Shown: positions 1 to 13,450, counted from the first letter of the stretch. The stretch is 64,000 bases of DNA from Membranipora membranacea (GCA_914767715.1 OU612066.1:20062283-20126282); one strand, 5' to 3'. Program-made: numbers and translations. Notes: a model not told the origin generated them from the letters alone.

Positions 1-164
1 CGATGAATCTTGAACACACCTGTATGGTTAAGTTTGCTAAACAGTCCTGCAAATATGTGTTTTGTTTTAGCTGGTAACTGCTATATTGGTTTAATGATCT
101 CAAATTTGACTCTTTTTATGGTATAAGAATTATGAGTATTTGTTTTTACCACCCTTTTATCAAT

Positions 165-310
165 TATATTGGTCATCTTTCAGGATGTTTTATCATTGAA
201 ACCATTTACTATCATAGTAAATCATGTGTGCACCAAAATTCTTTCCTTGCACCATAATGGTGCAAGGAAGGAATTTTGGTGCACACATGACTAATTATTT
301 GACCAATATA
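165..310. mobile_element. Long near-perfect hairpin, possible fold-back element
   Basis: Arms of 34 bases (222-255 and 257-290) around a single-base loop, with one mismatch; arms begin TCATGTGTGCACC. Outer repeats TATATTGGTCA (165-175) and TGACCAATATA (300-310) are also inverted. Looks like a MITE or fold-back element; a small-RNA precursor is a less likely alternative because the loop is too small. Confidence 0.55.
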
Positions 311-3300
311 CTTCCTATTTAAATCTTAGTTTATGGGATTTCCACTCACCTGAATTCAACAATGAGGAAATCACCTCTAACACAATTACTAGAAGTTTCT
401 TTTATCTATTGCCTATAAAAAAAAAAAATCTTATACAATTTACATTGACTCATTTACCTGGCAATGTGCCAGCAGTATGAAGACAGAAAATCCTCAATCT
501 TGGCAAATTCAAATCGTGGAAGAAAAGAAGTAGATTCTACATGGGAAGTTGTTCCTCTTCCACTGCAATGAATGATTAGAAAACCAAAAATGATTGATGG
601 TTTTTTTTATGAACTCAGAGTTCATAAATGAGGGCATATATAGAATCTTTTAGCAGAGTTCCATTAGAAAATTCCACAAGGGGTCATTTTAAAAAAGGCG
701 AATATTGAGTTTTGCAAATTTTGTGCAAAGGCAACACAGTGTGTAATAATACTAAATAGAAGAATGGTAATGGGCAAGGAAAGCCATGTCTGGTTTGTAG
801 TCTCATGAATTCAATTAAAAGAGCATATCAGTAACATTCCCATAATGCATCAGGTTAATCAGATTTGTTACATATAACTTATATCATTGAGTCATTCGCG
901 TTAAGCTTGAGAGCCCAGAAGGGTGCAAGGGGTGATATTTGGGCCGTTCTCATTTTCTCATTTTTGCTGTACACTCTTTAGGAGATGATTTACAGCACGT
1001 TTGTTGATTTGGGGCACCTTGCAAACCTCTTTAGAACCAGCCCCAAATTTATGTGTCCTTTACATTGATCAGTAAATTATAAAAATTACGCCCAGTTAAC
1101 AAAGCCTAATGAGTCAGTTTGACAGGCATAAAAATTACTCCACTGTGAACATTTGTAAATCTATTTTGATCATTGTTAACATACGCGCCGCGTGTAGTTT
1201 TTTTATTCTATACAATTATCAGACAACAACAATGGCCAATTGGCAGACAGCCAAATATTTTACATGTAACTTACAGCTGTTGGCTATCTATGCATATCCT
1301 GGTTTGTGGAAGAATTATTTCAGTTCCAATTCTGCTCAAGCTGGAATCCCAACACATTTGTGGTGACTGGTGGAGTTACTTTTGGCTTTTTGAGTATGCT
1401 AGGACGCACCATGATGATGATGATGTGATGAAGAATGCTATACAATACACCTGACCCTCAATGCAAAGAAGAGGTAGGAAGTAATTGAGTAAGTATGTGA
1501 AGGTTGTCCTACTGGTACGATTTATGTTTGCTTGTTCAAATTGAGAGCTGGTTTTTATTTATCAATGTTCGCAGACTAAATCGGTTGTTTGAACTAATAG
1601 TGTTGCCAATAATCCCCCTAAAGATTGAGCTCAGAGGTTGCAAATTTTCACATAATATGATGAACGCTTTGCCTGCATCACTGGTTTGTCAATTTGAAGG
1701 ACCCACCTATACCACCTTTCTGGTGAACTTGTTTTATAAAATAAATGCAATATTATAAATGTACTGAATATTATAAGGAGTAGCCTTTTCCTGCAACAAG
1801 GACAACTCGAATTTAGTGTGGAAGAATGCACCATGAAGAATGCATGAGAGAGTTTTGGCATAATCTTTGCTATTGGTCTGACCAACTGTTCATCCTTGAA
1901 ATTATTATACAGACAGGTACTCAACCACGTACAGCCAGGACAGTAACAGTACAGCTATGCAGCAGTTTTCTCTGCCAATCATTATACTCCATCAACTTAT
2001 ATTGAAAGTTTGACGCAGCAACGTTAAAAATCTAAATCCAAATTTGTTTTGTTGAGGCAAGAAGCAAGTTTGCTCAGTCCAATGGAGGGAGTTCATTGCT
2101 CAATTTATCATACGCTTTTCAACAGCTCTGCATTCAGTTTGACCCTTACTGACCTCAAGTCGTCAAAGACTTAGTTCTTTGTTACCCTGTGAAGCTCCAT
2201 CCACATTTGAGATCAGATCATGTACTCTTTAGAGCACTTGAATGTTTTTGCAGCGGCTCTTCTGCATGGCTGCACTCATTTCTGATCAATATTTTGTAAA
2301 TGAATTGACTGATTGATCATATTAGAAGGTATATTATTTTAGGTAGAGGTCACATGTGACATAAACAAAAGAATTTTAAGAGAATTACCTACAGAGACTC
2401 TTTTGAACTCATCTCAGTAAATAGCCTGATTTTGTAGGAATTGGTAGGAATGTTTATACATTCTTTATCATTTATCAGAACACATCAGAACCCACAGGAG
2501 TTGTTTCTAGTTTAAAATGAATTAGTTCAGCAACACTCTTTTTAGAATCGCACATCAAACACACCGAATTTAGAAAACACTCCAGACAAAATTTGACTGA
2601 GAAGTCATGAGTCATGGTTGTCTATGTCCAGAAATAATTGACAAGCTCAGCGAGTCAGACTACCACTGATCACATGACATCACATCACATGCACATATAT
2701 CTCTGATTGATTGAGAATGAATTAATTCACTTAGCATGAGTACCACCACAAAGAATTTGGTGTGACGGCCCGAGCTCAATTCTACTATTGACTGGCGGGA
2801 ACCTGTTAGGTACTTGTAGTAAGTTCACTGTAACGATCAGGGATTCACATGATAATAGTGTAGCTTCGCTGTCAGTGTAAGTAAGACCATCAGACTGAGT
2901 CAGGAAAATTATAGCACTCATCTATTACTAATACTATCCAGATTATTTGTTCGGACACCACGAGGTAGAATTAATCAGTTTCTGTGTCAGGAAAAATACA
3001 AAACTAATGTTGAGAGATAAGGATCTATTTTTAAATTTTGTTATCCGCGTTCAAACATTTAAATTTTGATCACAAACATGCTTGTCATGAACACGATGCT
3101 CTCGCCTCGATCTATAAAACAGGTTAACGAGGAAGAACATTTGGCTAATACAATACCTCCCTTTTCAATAGGAGGAAAATCCATAGTGAAAACATCAGAT
3201 TTCATGAGAGTCTGAAACAAACCTGGTAGGCAAAACTGCAACAGGAAAATCCCTCGAGCCATAAGAGATTGAGGCATAAAGTCATAGTTTATAAATACAT

Positions 3301-4856
3301 ATTTTCGATAACAGTGTGGAGTGAGAGGGAGGCTTCATCCAATGAAAGTTTTCTAGCTATTAATTTTAAACTATTATTGTGATGTTCAGGGTTATGGTAA
3401 ACCTTAGTAACAATGAGTAATGCCAATGTGACCACGATGTATCATTGAAATTAAATTGTTTTCACTTTAAGTCTTCACCTAACATCAATAAGTAAAGCCA
3501 TTGTCATCATATGCATGAATGTTGAGTATATTTCTTCTTGGTTTTTGGTCACATATTTAAAATTTAAATTGCTATGAATCTTCGTAAGTTTTAGGGGCTT
3601 AAATTTTCCAAATGTTTCAAACACTGTTATGCACCGATCATTTTTAGCATTAGAGAGAATTGGAATGCCAGTTTAAGAAGCTGTGCCACCAGGGAGGGTG
3701 CAACATTGAAATCGCTAATTGCAATCGTCTTAAGAGTTGTCCACTCCTGTTAGCTGACATCTAGCACTAAGTGGAATACTGTAATAATGTAATGCATGCA
3801 ACGGTCCCAACTCGACACTTGCGGTGAAGGCGGTCAGCGGTGAGAGGGAGACACACAGCGCTTAGGATCATCATTATAGCAGTAGGGCTCAAAATAGCAG
3901 TCTTAGTGTTCAGATGGATGCAAGCGTGTTTTGTGGCATTAAAACATTCAAATAGATTTAAAATGAATGGTTGGTCGTGTAATGCCTCAAGCACGCTTTT
4001 GCAGCCATCTCAGCTCTTAGACTTATTGTATTGATATGCAATCGCGCTGAAGCTAAGCCGCTGTAACCTATTTCAAGTTCTGGTCTCAATTCAAACATAT
4101 GACATGATTCCATCGTATTTTGAAAAGTATTTTCATTACAGGAAACGATATTTTCGTTTGGCAAGTCTTTACATATTCAATATGACTGATATTGTGACTC
4201 ACTGTTGTCCGTAGCCTATTCTTATAGTTCAATGATTTGACACGATGCAAAAAACTAAAACACACATTTCAGAGTAAGCGTCACAGCCACAGAACTTTGA
4301 TTGGCCAGCTTTCACCAACCCTATGTAAACAGAACGAGTAGGTGGAAGTTTATAGCCCCAATATGTTGTTTATTGGTACAATAAATTAAAAATAACATGA
4401 ACAAGTTGAACACTTTGAACACTTAACAATAAAAATGTCTCCTTGTGTAACAAAAGAAAACAGTAACAATAGTAGTCGTACCAGAGGTGAACAAAAATCA
4501 ACAGGATAACGGTTTTGTAAATCTTTGGTAATAAAAAACTAAATTACACAATAAATAATCATGATGCAAAATGATTTTGGTCCGTTTAAATTGTAGAAAA
4601 CAGACATTGACACATTTCAAACTCTGGCTGAGATCTTGTAAATTGAAAAAGATATTTATAAAAATATTTGCACATAGGTAGGAAAACTGGGTTCTCAAAA
4701 CAGGAGCCAAAGAATAAATTTTCTGAGTGAATAGTTATACTAAAAATAATTATAAATAAATAATTATATATCTATCTTCATATATCTCTGATCCATTTAC
4801 TTCGTTGCTCACGGCTCATCAGGTAACTGTGTCTCGGATTCTCGTAACACTTGATA
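311..4856. other. Gene-free AT-rich DNA
   Basis: No exon with family resemblance, no RNA gene and no repeat shared with the array was seen. Short open frames on both strands look random. Confidence 0.6.
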
Positions 4857-4953
4857 TCATTGTGGAAGTTTGGGATCAGTGGCTAGAATCCATAGCACCA
4901 TCGGGTTTGACAACTTACAGTCATCACTCAGACATGTCATCAGTTGTATCATA
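4857..4953 (-). other. Putative alternative terminal exon of copy 1
   Basis: On the minus strand a strong acceptor (TTCATTTCTTTTCAG) ends at 4954. Splicing from the donor overlapping the copy 1 stop (CTCAA|GTGA) keeps the frame and adds 31 residues containing MVLWILA, ending at TGA. The pyrimidine tract and phase are visible. Whether it is used, or belongs to a 3'UTR intron, is unknown. Confidence 0.3.
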
Positions 4954-5107
4954 CTGAAAAGAAATGAAGATATGGTTAGAAATTTTAGACTGGAAAATAA
5001 TTTTTATTGGTGATCTTCTTTTGCAACCCAGGAAAAACTTTTTCGAGCAGCGACTTTGTGAACAAAGTTTGAAGATATTGTTTTACTCTACTCACCATTT
5101 TTTGAAT

Positions 5108-5416
5108 TCACTTGAGATATTGCAGCACGACCAGGCTGACATTTGCTGGGGTTCTGGACAACCAGGATGTGACCTGCTCCAGCAGCGATTCTGTAGGTTT
5201 GGGTTTTGTTATACTTTCAGCATTAACCTCGCGGTCTATAATATCACCAATTGCCTTTAGTCTTCCAGCTACTTCTCTATAACCGTCTTGCTGATCGCAA
5301 GAATGGAGATGGTTGTTGTACAGAGGATCCTTGTTGATATTAAGAGGTAGTGCCATTGGTCTGATTTCCTGCAGACATTTTATTGCGATTTGTTTATCTT
5401 CAAATCGTCTACCCAT
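5108..5416 (-). CDS. Small BH3-like family protein, copy 1 (diverged)
   Basis: A 102-residue protein starting MGRRFEDKQ, the most divergent member of the array. The N-terminal 40 residues are polar and share only PMALPL with the others. The BH3-like core V-A-G-R-L-K-A-I-G-D-I-I is intact, with the h1-h4 hydrophobic positions and the Gly-Asp pair. It is followed by PTESLLEQVTSWLS, after which 8 residues present in other copies (around GTQGVLRR) are missing, so the last helix joins directly. A TATA-like TATATAAAAA lies 115-124 bp upstream on the minus strand. The stop overlaps a donor-like AA|GTGAAT and a second donor (ATG|GTGAGT) follows. Function is inferred from the motif only. Confidence 0.8.
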   Translation of the reverse strand: MGRRFEDKQIAIKCLQEIRPMALPLNINKDPLYNNHLHSCDQQDGYREVAGRLKAIGDIIDREVNAESITKPKPTESLLEQVTSWLSRTPANVSLVVLQYLK

Positions 5417-5530
5417 ATTATATATTACTGTTGAGAAGTTTTACGGAATGCTAAAGTTTGACAGCTATGAGCTTTGTGATGTTCTCTTCTCGAGGTTTGA
5501 ATTTGTTCTAAAGCTCAACCTCACCCCCTT

Positions 5531-5777
5531 TTTTTATATAGTGACAGTGTTCGCAGTTTGCGCTATCGGGAAAGTTTATTGTGTGGCTAAGTTTTCCAGT
5601 GACTACCTCAGACACATTGTATTGAACGAGCATATGAAACTTTATCTCAGATGACTTCCCTCCTACAATCACTGGTTAGTTGCCACCTTATCTCGTTTGT
5701 TATTATGACCATGACAAATGCTGGTAAGTGGTCTCTGACTAATTTTTACTAATCCACAAGGCAAGGTAGGGATTTCC
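5531..5777 (-). promoter_or_regulatory. Putative promoter of copy 1 (TATA and kappaB-like site)
   Basis: Reading the minus strand, TATATAAAAA is at 5531-5540. An NF-kappaB-like GGGATTTCC (plus-strand sense) is at 5769-5777, 229 bp further upstream. Both spacings match those of the other copies, although the rest of the sequence does not align with theirs. Confidence 0.4.
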
Positions 5778-8700
5778 TGAAGCATTCTGCTCTATAATCT
5801 ATGTTATGATGGCATACCTGAACATGACAGGCACTGTGTTTGAAAAGGTGTTTTTCTGGTGCCTGGATAAGTTGAGAGTTCAGCGTTATACGTTTGTTTA
5901 ACACTGCTTGCTCGTTTGATTACGAATAATGTGCTGCAGCACTTTGTAAAATGTTTGATCAATGTCATTTTGTGACGCCTCAAAGTGTACAAGGAAAATC
6001 CATGTAGGTATGACATAACAAAACTGCTCTGACAAATAAACTTGGCTTATGTACCTGGGACTAACCTTCTAGATTTCACCATGAAATAAATTTGTTAGCA
6101 ATAAAATTTTCAGGAATCTTCAATTATTAAAAAAACCCTGTTCCCATGAATAAGAGGCGTTGTAAGTTTCATGGCCATGTCCAAAAATAAATTATCAAGC
6201 TGTGATTTATCCTTGATATTAATCCTTGGCTACACCATCTAAAAGCTGAAGTCCTATATGGCAGTATAAAGCAAAGTACCTCGGAATCCCTCTTGTTTTC
6301 CGCTTGAGTCTCGGTGTGTCAATACCAGCACACAGAACCCACCGAAAATTCTTTACATAACTCCAATGTTTGGAGAGTACACAATCACAGATTGTAGGAG
6401 TGTCAGGACATCATTATCAATACGCCTATGACACATTGGCATGACCTTCAAGTTGTTTAATGCTTGTACTAGGAATGATAAGATTTCAATCAGATGCAAT
6501 AATGATACCTCAATGGTTCTGGAAAAAACAAGTCTTACTGTGGACTTCCTATGAAAAATCAAATATTATTGCCTCACATATGAAGTTTTGTCTCTTTATC
6601 AGAATATATAGCTTAGGTATTTTCCTTGTAACGCTTTAGGTGTCTGTGCGGTAGACCCCCCTCCCTGAAAACCTTATTAGATATATTAAGCGGAATACAG
6701 AAACATTTTGACTAAACCCTATTCTTGCCACGTTCTCCTACGTGACAATAGAGGGAAAACTGATCAGCAGTCCGCACACACATTCTGGTCATTATCATGT
6801 CAGCTGTCAGGAAAATCCATGAGTCAACAACGCTTTGGACAATTTGTCAGTTATTTTGTTTAAAACTGTCACATGCCTCATCAACACAGTTTCCTTGAAC
6901 CTTTATTCAGAATTTATAATATGGATAGTATAGTACTGTCACTATTATACATTCTATTGAGTTTTCAATTTATTTCTGGGCTAAAGTTATTTCTTAATTG
7001 ATCTAAACTTTAAGTAGCTGATGTATTGCTGATGTTTCACATAAATAAATACATAATTTCATCACTAGCACCAATCACCAGCCCTAACGTCAGATGACCT
7101 CCTATAGGAAACCGTGCTACGGCATAAAAACCTTTGCTAAGCAAAGCTTACTTGCTCTGAATCTAAAATACTTGATTCTGATGGTGAAGTACATTGGATC
7201 CTCTGAGGGAAAAGTACTTAGAAATGAACGAACTACCAAAAATTCAGGATCATCCCACATGTCTGGTAGTCTTATTGTGACGTCTTAGCTGACAATTCAG
7301 TTATCCCTAGAAACTTATATCAGGCTATCAATGTCAGTAGAAAGACGAGTAGGCCAGGATGACACACAATATGATGAGCTATCTAAATATGGCTAATCTT
7401 TGCAAATAACTCTCTTTGATGTTTTTGCATTGAAATTCATGCTGCTTTTCTTTTCTTGTTTAAGGTTATAGTATTCATAAAATCAAAGTTTCTGACCTGT
7501 CAAGGATATCTGGGGTTAAATTTCTTGAACACTCAGTGACGCTCTCTTGACCTTCTCCAAAAGTTTGTACTCAATAGAAATCCCGTGTTTGATTCATTGA
7601 AGCTTATTGTAATCAGAATCGCTTGATGCTCGATTCATTTTTCATTTACTGAAGTATAACTACTTTACACTATTGCATAGCACTGATTTACTGCCTCAGG
7701 CTGTTGCCCTAAAATACTAAACTTGCAACTCTGCAAGTTAGCAAAATCCAAAACTTCCTGTGCAGACAATCAAATCATTGTGTTTTAGAAAACTTATGAA
7801 TCGTCTATTCTTATGACGTAGTAGCATAACTCCCAAAAGATTTGTACCAAAAAATAAGCAAGAGAAAAACACTAAATTACATCAGTGATTTTTTTCCACC
7901 CTCACTTAAAAACTTACAATGAATGTAAATCTGCTATAACGACCAAGGGACATAGTTGTTGCCATGAACCCTTACTCTTTTTGATCCTTTGTAGGTGGTA
8001 TGTGATTAGAATTGTCTTACATGTTACACTACCTAGCTTTAATGTGATCAGTAATCTCATTGTGCCTAAAACACGCAACAAACAAAAATCTACACTTCAT
8101 GGTCATGCACAATAATGCAGTTGGAAACTCTTAAAATCCATGATTGTCGGCCTCAAAAACAGAGTTGTGATGTAGAGAAACATGAAAACTTTGTCAAATA
8201 GATATTGATTATCAGATTTTATATGGCGCACTCAACCCGGTTTTTTGTTCCCTGCTGCCACAATGAGCCGAATCTCAATGTGATATTTTATTTATTTGTC
8301 CATACAGTATGACATAGATAGGCAGGTAATTTACCTACATTATACGTAGGGAAACTGTCGGGCGGGTGGCAAGAGTTTGAGGGGGGGCTCAGACTAGAAA
8401 TGTAGAATACTATCAGGTTAATACATCATGCATTGGTAGGATTTGTAACTTTCCCAAGTTCAGAGGAGGATAGCATATGCTACTTGCTGCCACAGCTTTG
8501 GCACTGACACTTTGACAAAATGGTGAATCGGCCTTTGCTCGAGGCTAGCATACAAAGCAGCGTTCTACATGACCAATGACCTGCCAGTGCCAATAACAGA
8601 TCAATGATGCCTCTTACCTCGTAAACATATTTGTTTGGTGATGTGAAGTAGGATAGCGGTCAAGTAACGCAATTTGTGCTGGACAGAGCTGCTGCAAAAA

Positions 8701-10300
8701 GTTCTAGTTCATGCTGTGTAACTGCATATATCAAGCGGTCATATGAATAGCTTAACATGCTATCAAGTTAAGAAAAAGTCTCAAGTCTCATGTTGAAAAA
8801 TAAGTAGCTATTTTCAAATATTTATTTAACGCATTTTGAGCCAAGATGCTCGATCTACGCTAGGAGTGTGATATTTTTTATGAGAGCAACTGGTACTGCA
8901 GAATACAAAATTTTATTATTGTCACTACATGAAAGTTTTAAACACAGCAGAGGCTTTTCAGAGACATACATCGTAATTTGCCTATGTATAATTACAGGAC
9001 CATTTCCTGTAGTTTTCTTAATCAGACCTGATCTACCTTTGGCTCTAAATGTGAGTTTATATCACCACAGCTCGGTTCCCCACATTACCTAGATTGCACT
9101 AGACAGAATACAACTCTGAAGTTATGTTATGATCATGAGTGTCATTGCCATGCCAAGCTGCATAATTTTCACATCATTGAATTAGCCGAACCACTATCTG
9201 TTAGGAGGAATCGTTTTCGTCACCATGAGGGGACAGCAGACCTTGCCTTGCCTCTAAGGTTATGCCTTTAGTAGGTATATCAATTGAATGAATGAATTGG
9301 TGACCAAAGATTCACCTCTGACTTTGTCCTTCAATAACCTAAACCATCAACAAAGTGCTGACGATGTGGCAGATAAATAGCCATATTGCAACCCGAGTGG
9401 ACCAAAGATTCCTAATGTTCTAACCCCTCTAGTGTTATGATTGAGTTGTCTGTTGTTTAATTGGATCAGCTGTAAACTGCCTCATACATGACCTCCAATT
9501 ATAGCTGATGCTGTTTATCATGTTTTTAGAATTATTGATTTATTGTATTGTTCTCTCTAATGTTAAAACAAAAGTGAATACATGTTTACAGCTCAAGCGT
9601 GTGTACTTGTATTTTGCAGAGTTACTCATGAATTTGAATTCGTTTCAGCCTTTACAGCAGTTAGTGTTACTGTATCATTGCCCTGCCATCATATATGAAG
9701 TACATGGGTTTGAAAATGATTATTTTTGTGTCTTGTAAAGCTGCAATTCACAGAAAAGTTACGTTGTTTATGGCGATGTTTTTATGTAGCCTGTGGTTTT
9801 CTCAAGAACAGATCTCCCAATTTTTACTCTGATAAGAACATCACTGTGATATTAACAGGATATAAACGTAGCTGTTTGCTTTGGCATGGCTTTAGCATGA
9901 ATTAATTCAAAATTTGATTTAGAATTTGAAAAACATAATCTGAGTCCACTAACTCATCAGGATAGTCTCAAGCCTCCTTCATTTATTCAAATGATATTGT
10001 CAAAGCTTCAATAATAACCTCTTGGTGGCTTCGGTTTATTTGTAAAGCTGCAAATGTTTCCATATCTTCAATTTCGTTATTTAGAATAGAAAAAAGTAGA
10101 AGTTGCACAAAAATTGTCTAGGATGATAAATAGGACTTAGGCACCATTAACATGAGATTACTTTGGAATTGGAACAAACTTTGGCACCTTGTTCTAAAAA
10201 TGATTAAAAAAATGATGCTAATGTTTATATGGCATATTTTAGAGCATACCACATCATTTTGCACATGAGACAATTATGGGAATATCTTAGTAAAATTGTT
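5778..10300. other. Gene-free AT-rich DNA between copies 1 and 2
   Basis: No recognisable gene. A partial G-rich element (GTCGGGCGGGTGGCAAGAGT ... GGGGGGGCTCAGACTAG, 8357-8397) relates it to later spacers; none of the other spacer blocks were found. Confidence 0.55.
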
Positions 10301-10532
10301 TTGCATGTTTCTGGCCACAAAAAGACGGTCATGTGACAAGCCTAATTTTTATGCAGATCAGGGATAGCGCTAGAGATTGGCAGGTTGATATACTCAGAAG
10401 TGACCACCTGGAGTTGTATTGTCAGCTGTCAGTGCTCTTACTATTGTAGGTTCGATCTAACATCGGTCACACTCAAAAAGCAATGGAATTGGTCACCAGT
10501 CCGTAGTGTCTAAAACTCACTACTTTTCAAAT

Positions 10533-10562
10533 CCATTTGAGACTTTGCAACACAATCAGACT
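10533..10562 (-). pseudogene. 3'-end relic of a further copy next to copy 2
   Basis: The minus strand encodes S-L-I-V-L-Q-S-L-K followed by TGG, matching the family C-terminus SL(M)VLQHLK with the stop mutated. About 150 bp downstream (around 10365-10400) is a degraded copy of the 3' segment that also follows copy 2 (around 10620-10660). An old tandem duplicate whose 5' part is gone. Confidence 0.6.
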
Positions 10563-10819
10563 GATATGTCTTGACAAGACTTGACTTGACAAGATTTGGA
10601 AAAACTATTTTTGAAGGTCTTATCCACATCAGAGATACTGCTAGAGACTGTCAGTTTGGTAGACATAAAGGAGTGGGTACCTGGAGTGACAAAAAATATT
10701 CATGTTCATGAGATCAGCTGAAAGTGATTGTAGATTTGGACTAGTACTAGCACCATGACAGATTCTCAGAGCTTCGACGGTAATGTTAACCATTGCAGCA
10801 TCTAATCCCACAAACAGAT

Positions 10820-11143
10820 TCACTTAAGATGTTGTAGCAACATCAGACTGACTTCAGCTGGAGAAGCTTTTCTCAGAACTCCCTGAGTACCAGACAACCA
10901 GGATGTGACCTGCTCCAGCAGTGATTCTGTAGGTTTGCGTTGTGTTATACTCTCAAAGAGAACCTCTCTGTTTATAATGGCACCAATCTCCTTCAGTCTA
11001 TCAGCTACTTCTCTGTAAACCTCCTCCTGATCAGGGGAGTTAACTGGGCTCTCGTTCTGTAACTCAAAACGGTTATCTAGAGGTAGAGCAATTGGCCTGT
11101 TTTCTTGTGCATCTCGAAGAGCTATATGCTCACATTTGCCCAT
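10820..11143 (-). CDS. Small BH3-like family protein, copy 2, with Gly-Ala in place of Gly-Asp
   Basis: A class K protein of 107 residues starting MGKCEHIAL. The reading frame stays open 24 codons further upstream, but the MGK start aligns with all other class K copies and leaves a normal 5'UTR length. The BH3-like core reads L-K-E-I-G-A-I-I: the aspartate invariant in the other eleven copies, and the key charged residue of BH3 motifs, is replaced by alanine. The rest (PTESLLEQVTSWLS, SPAEVSLMLLQHLK) is well preserved. It is on the opposite strand from copies 3-12. The Asp loss could abolish or re-target partner binding, or mark early decay. Confidence 0.85.
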   Translation of the reverse strand: MGKCEHIALRDAQENRPIALPLDNRFELQNESPVNSPDQEEVYREVADRLKEIGAIINREVLFESITQRKPTESLLEQVTSWLSGTQGVLRKASPAEVSLMLLQHLK

Positions 11144-11288
11144 TTCGTTTCCAATTTGTGATCGCAGTTGGTGCAACTTATACCTGGTCGAGTTGTGAAG
11201 ATTTAGTCGTTGCAATCTGGTATGAGCTTACTTCAGATGTTTGCTGTATATGAGTTATGAATTTATCTGTCGCTATTCTACGATACCT

Positions 11289-11460
11289 CTTATATATACA
11301 AGCGGCTACTGCACTCACCCAACCTTACATGACACCTCATTTGACCTATTTGATACAATCGTTGTAAACATTCTTAACTACTCTGCACTCAAATCAATCA
11401 ATAGGGCACACTTCTTTGTTATTGTTTTGGTCATGTGACCAAACAACTTTGGAAATCCCC
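11289..11460 (-). promoter_or_regulatory. Promoter of copy 2: TATA, class K element, kappaB-like site
   Basis: On the minus strand TGTATATATAAG is at 11289-11300 and the class K element GTCATGTAAGGTTG at 11319-11332. A canonical NF-kappaB-like GGGGATTTCC is at 11451-11460, about 150 bp upstream of TATA. Same layout as the plus-strand class K copies, but a different kappaB sequence. Confidence 0.6.
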
Positions 11461-12255
11461 ATCAATATGCATTAAAAACGGGTCTGCTATTATATTTGCA
11501 GTATTGTTATGGGGGCACAGCCAAGGTTTTGAGTTATGACACGATCTGTTTTGGTAGAGTGTGCAAGATGCAAAATCAATATGAATTCATGATTTGCAAA
11601 TCTATCATCAATCATCAAACAACTAAAGAAAATATCATACAAACAAGACAATATTATATTTTACAATTTCTGTGATAAATTATTCCCTGTCAATAGGCTG
11701 ATATGAAGCGGAATGAATGATGAAAAGATATAATCATTCTGCTTTTAATCCAGCTGGTTATGAACACTGCATTGTCAACTCTAGAGTAACTCTATGACCC
11801 TTACCCATGCTGTTTTCATCGTAAAAGAGATAATAAATGTGAAAAGTGGATATATGTTGCAATGGCTGTTGCTCAACCAAGTTCAATAGTTGCTGACAGA
11901 ATGATGCCAACACATGTCACCTTCATCCATATATTTTTCCTGCATATTTTAGTTGATTCCATCAGTTCGAGGGTCATATCAGGCAAGCCATAGCAACTGG
12001 GACGCTGTTAAATAAGTTCTCTTTTCAGTTTTTCTTTTTAAATGGAAATTTTAAAAATTATAAAAAACAAACCATTTTTTGATCTACCATCTACCACCGT
12101 CATAAAAAGAGATCAATCTATGTTTGTTTCAGCATAGCATGACCAGACCCTTGCCATCATCACTACATTGACGCAATCATTGAACCAAAAGTGCCTATAT
12201 CCAAAAACGTATCCTGCAGCATAAACAAATATCATGTTCAAAGTTTTCCAACCTT

Positions 12256-12292
12256 GGAGTTATCCCGCTACAACAAACAAGCAGACAACTCC
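12256..12292 (-). repeat. 37-bp palindromic spacer element, E1
   Basis: The minus strand begins GGAGTTGTCTGC and ends ATAACTCC. Lies in the copy 2/copy 3 interval, 1.3 kb before copy 3. Confidence 0.6.
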
Positions 12293-12480
12293 TTGAAGTC
12301 TCTCATTATTTGTATAATGCGTATTAAAATTTGAAATGTGAAACTTATAGCTTACCAAATATTCTAGGAAAGGGTGTGATGCAACAGTAGAAGGTAATCG
12401 GGTGCAAAACATCCGCTCAATATTGCACTGCTAACATACTAAAGCGCATTTGTTTGCCTATATATTCAGACACAATTACA

Positions 12481-12579
12481 GGGTTATGTAAGGTTTCAGT
12501 ATTCGATGTCTGTCGGCTAATCGAGGTCAATGGTAAGAGCTATGGGCACTGACCGGAGAAAGCATCGCCTACTACACAA
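12481..12579. repeat. GTAAGGTTTCAG block, P1
   Basis: Shared conserved non-coding block running from TATGTAAGGTTTCAG through GATGTCTGTCGG to GACCGGAGAAAGCATCG, 1.1 kb upstream of copy 3. No reading frame is conserved among its copies. Confidence 0.5.
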
Positions 12580-13399
12580 CCTACAATAAATTGAGTGAAA
12601 CTGGCAATCAATACTGCCATAGTTAGCTTGAGATTTACCTGTGGCAAAATCAACAAGAACTATAATCTCTGGTTTGAGAAACTTTTACATTATTGAGCGG
12701 ATCAAGGGCCACACAGATGTCCTCATACAAGGTGATATTTTGCTGACCGATTCAGGAAACAAATGCACAGGATAAGGGGAAAGTCAGACACAAGTAGCTA
12801 ATTTAAAGGTTATACAAATTTCACACCACGGTGTCATATATTTATACAGATTGTGTTATGCCAATATTTTATTATTTAGAATTAGAAAGCAAATATATGG
12901 GAATATATCAAATATTTACCTATGTAAAATATTTGAAAATGATCCTCGCGCTCTCATGTCTAACACCCCTTTTCTTAGAAATCCAAAGGAACACTAGCAG
13001 AAAATGGCTGGTCATCACATCTTTCTTCTATTGATGTCAGTAGCAGGCTAATTTGCAAACCTATACTCGTATACTGAGAAATGTTGAAGTTGTGATCTAC
13101 CAGACTGACCTTAAAAAGGGATCCGTCTTAATTTGTCTCAGCACAGACGCCCGGATATAACCTACACACACAAGTAAAATTTGCTCTGTTTATTTATTTA
13201 TTGGCAATTTCAACTTACTCTTAGGTGTAATGACTGCACTAAACACCTTGTCTGATATCAGGAACTAAATCAATAAAATACGGATTTTGCCCTATTGATT
13301 GTATGTTATAAAGCACTATTACAGTGCAGCTTAGTATGGCAGCGTAGATTAGGATCTATATACTATAATATATCCAACAATACAAGGGAGGTCAACTGA

Positions 13400-13450
13400 G
13401 GCGGTCATGTAAGGTTGTACAGGTGCACAAGCTGTGTGTGTATAAAAGGC
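13400..13450 (+). promoter_or_regulatory. Core promoter of copy 3
   Basis: The class K element GGCGGTCATGTAAGGTTGTA (from 13400) is followed by TATAAAAGGC at 13441-13450. Transcription would start near 13470, giving a 5'UTR of about 115 bases. Confidence 0.65.
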
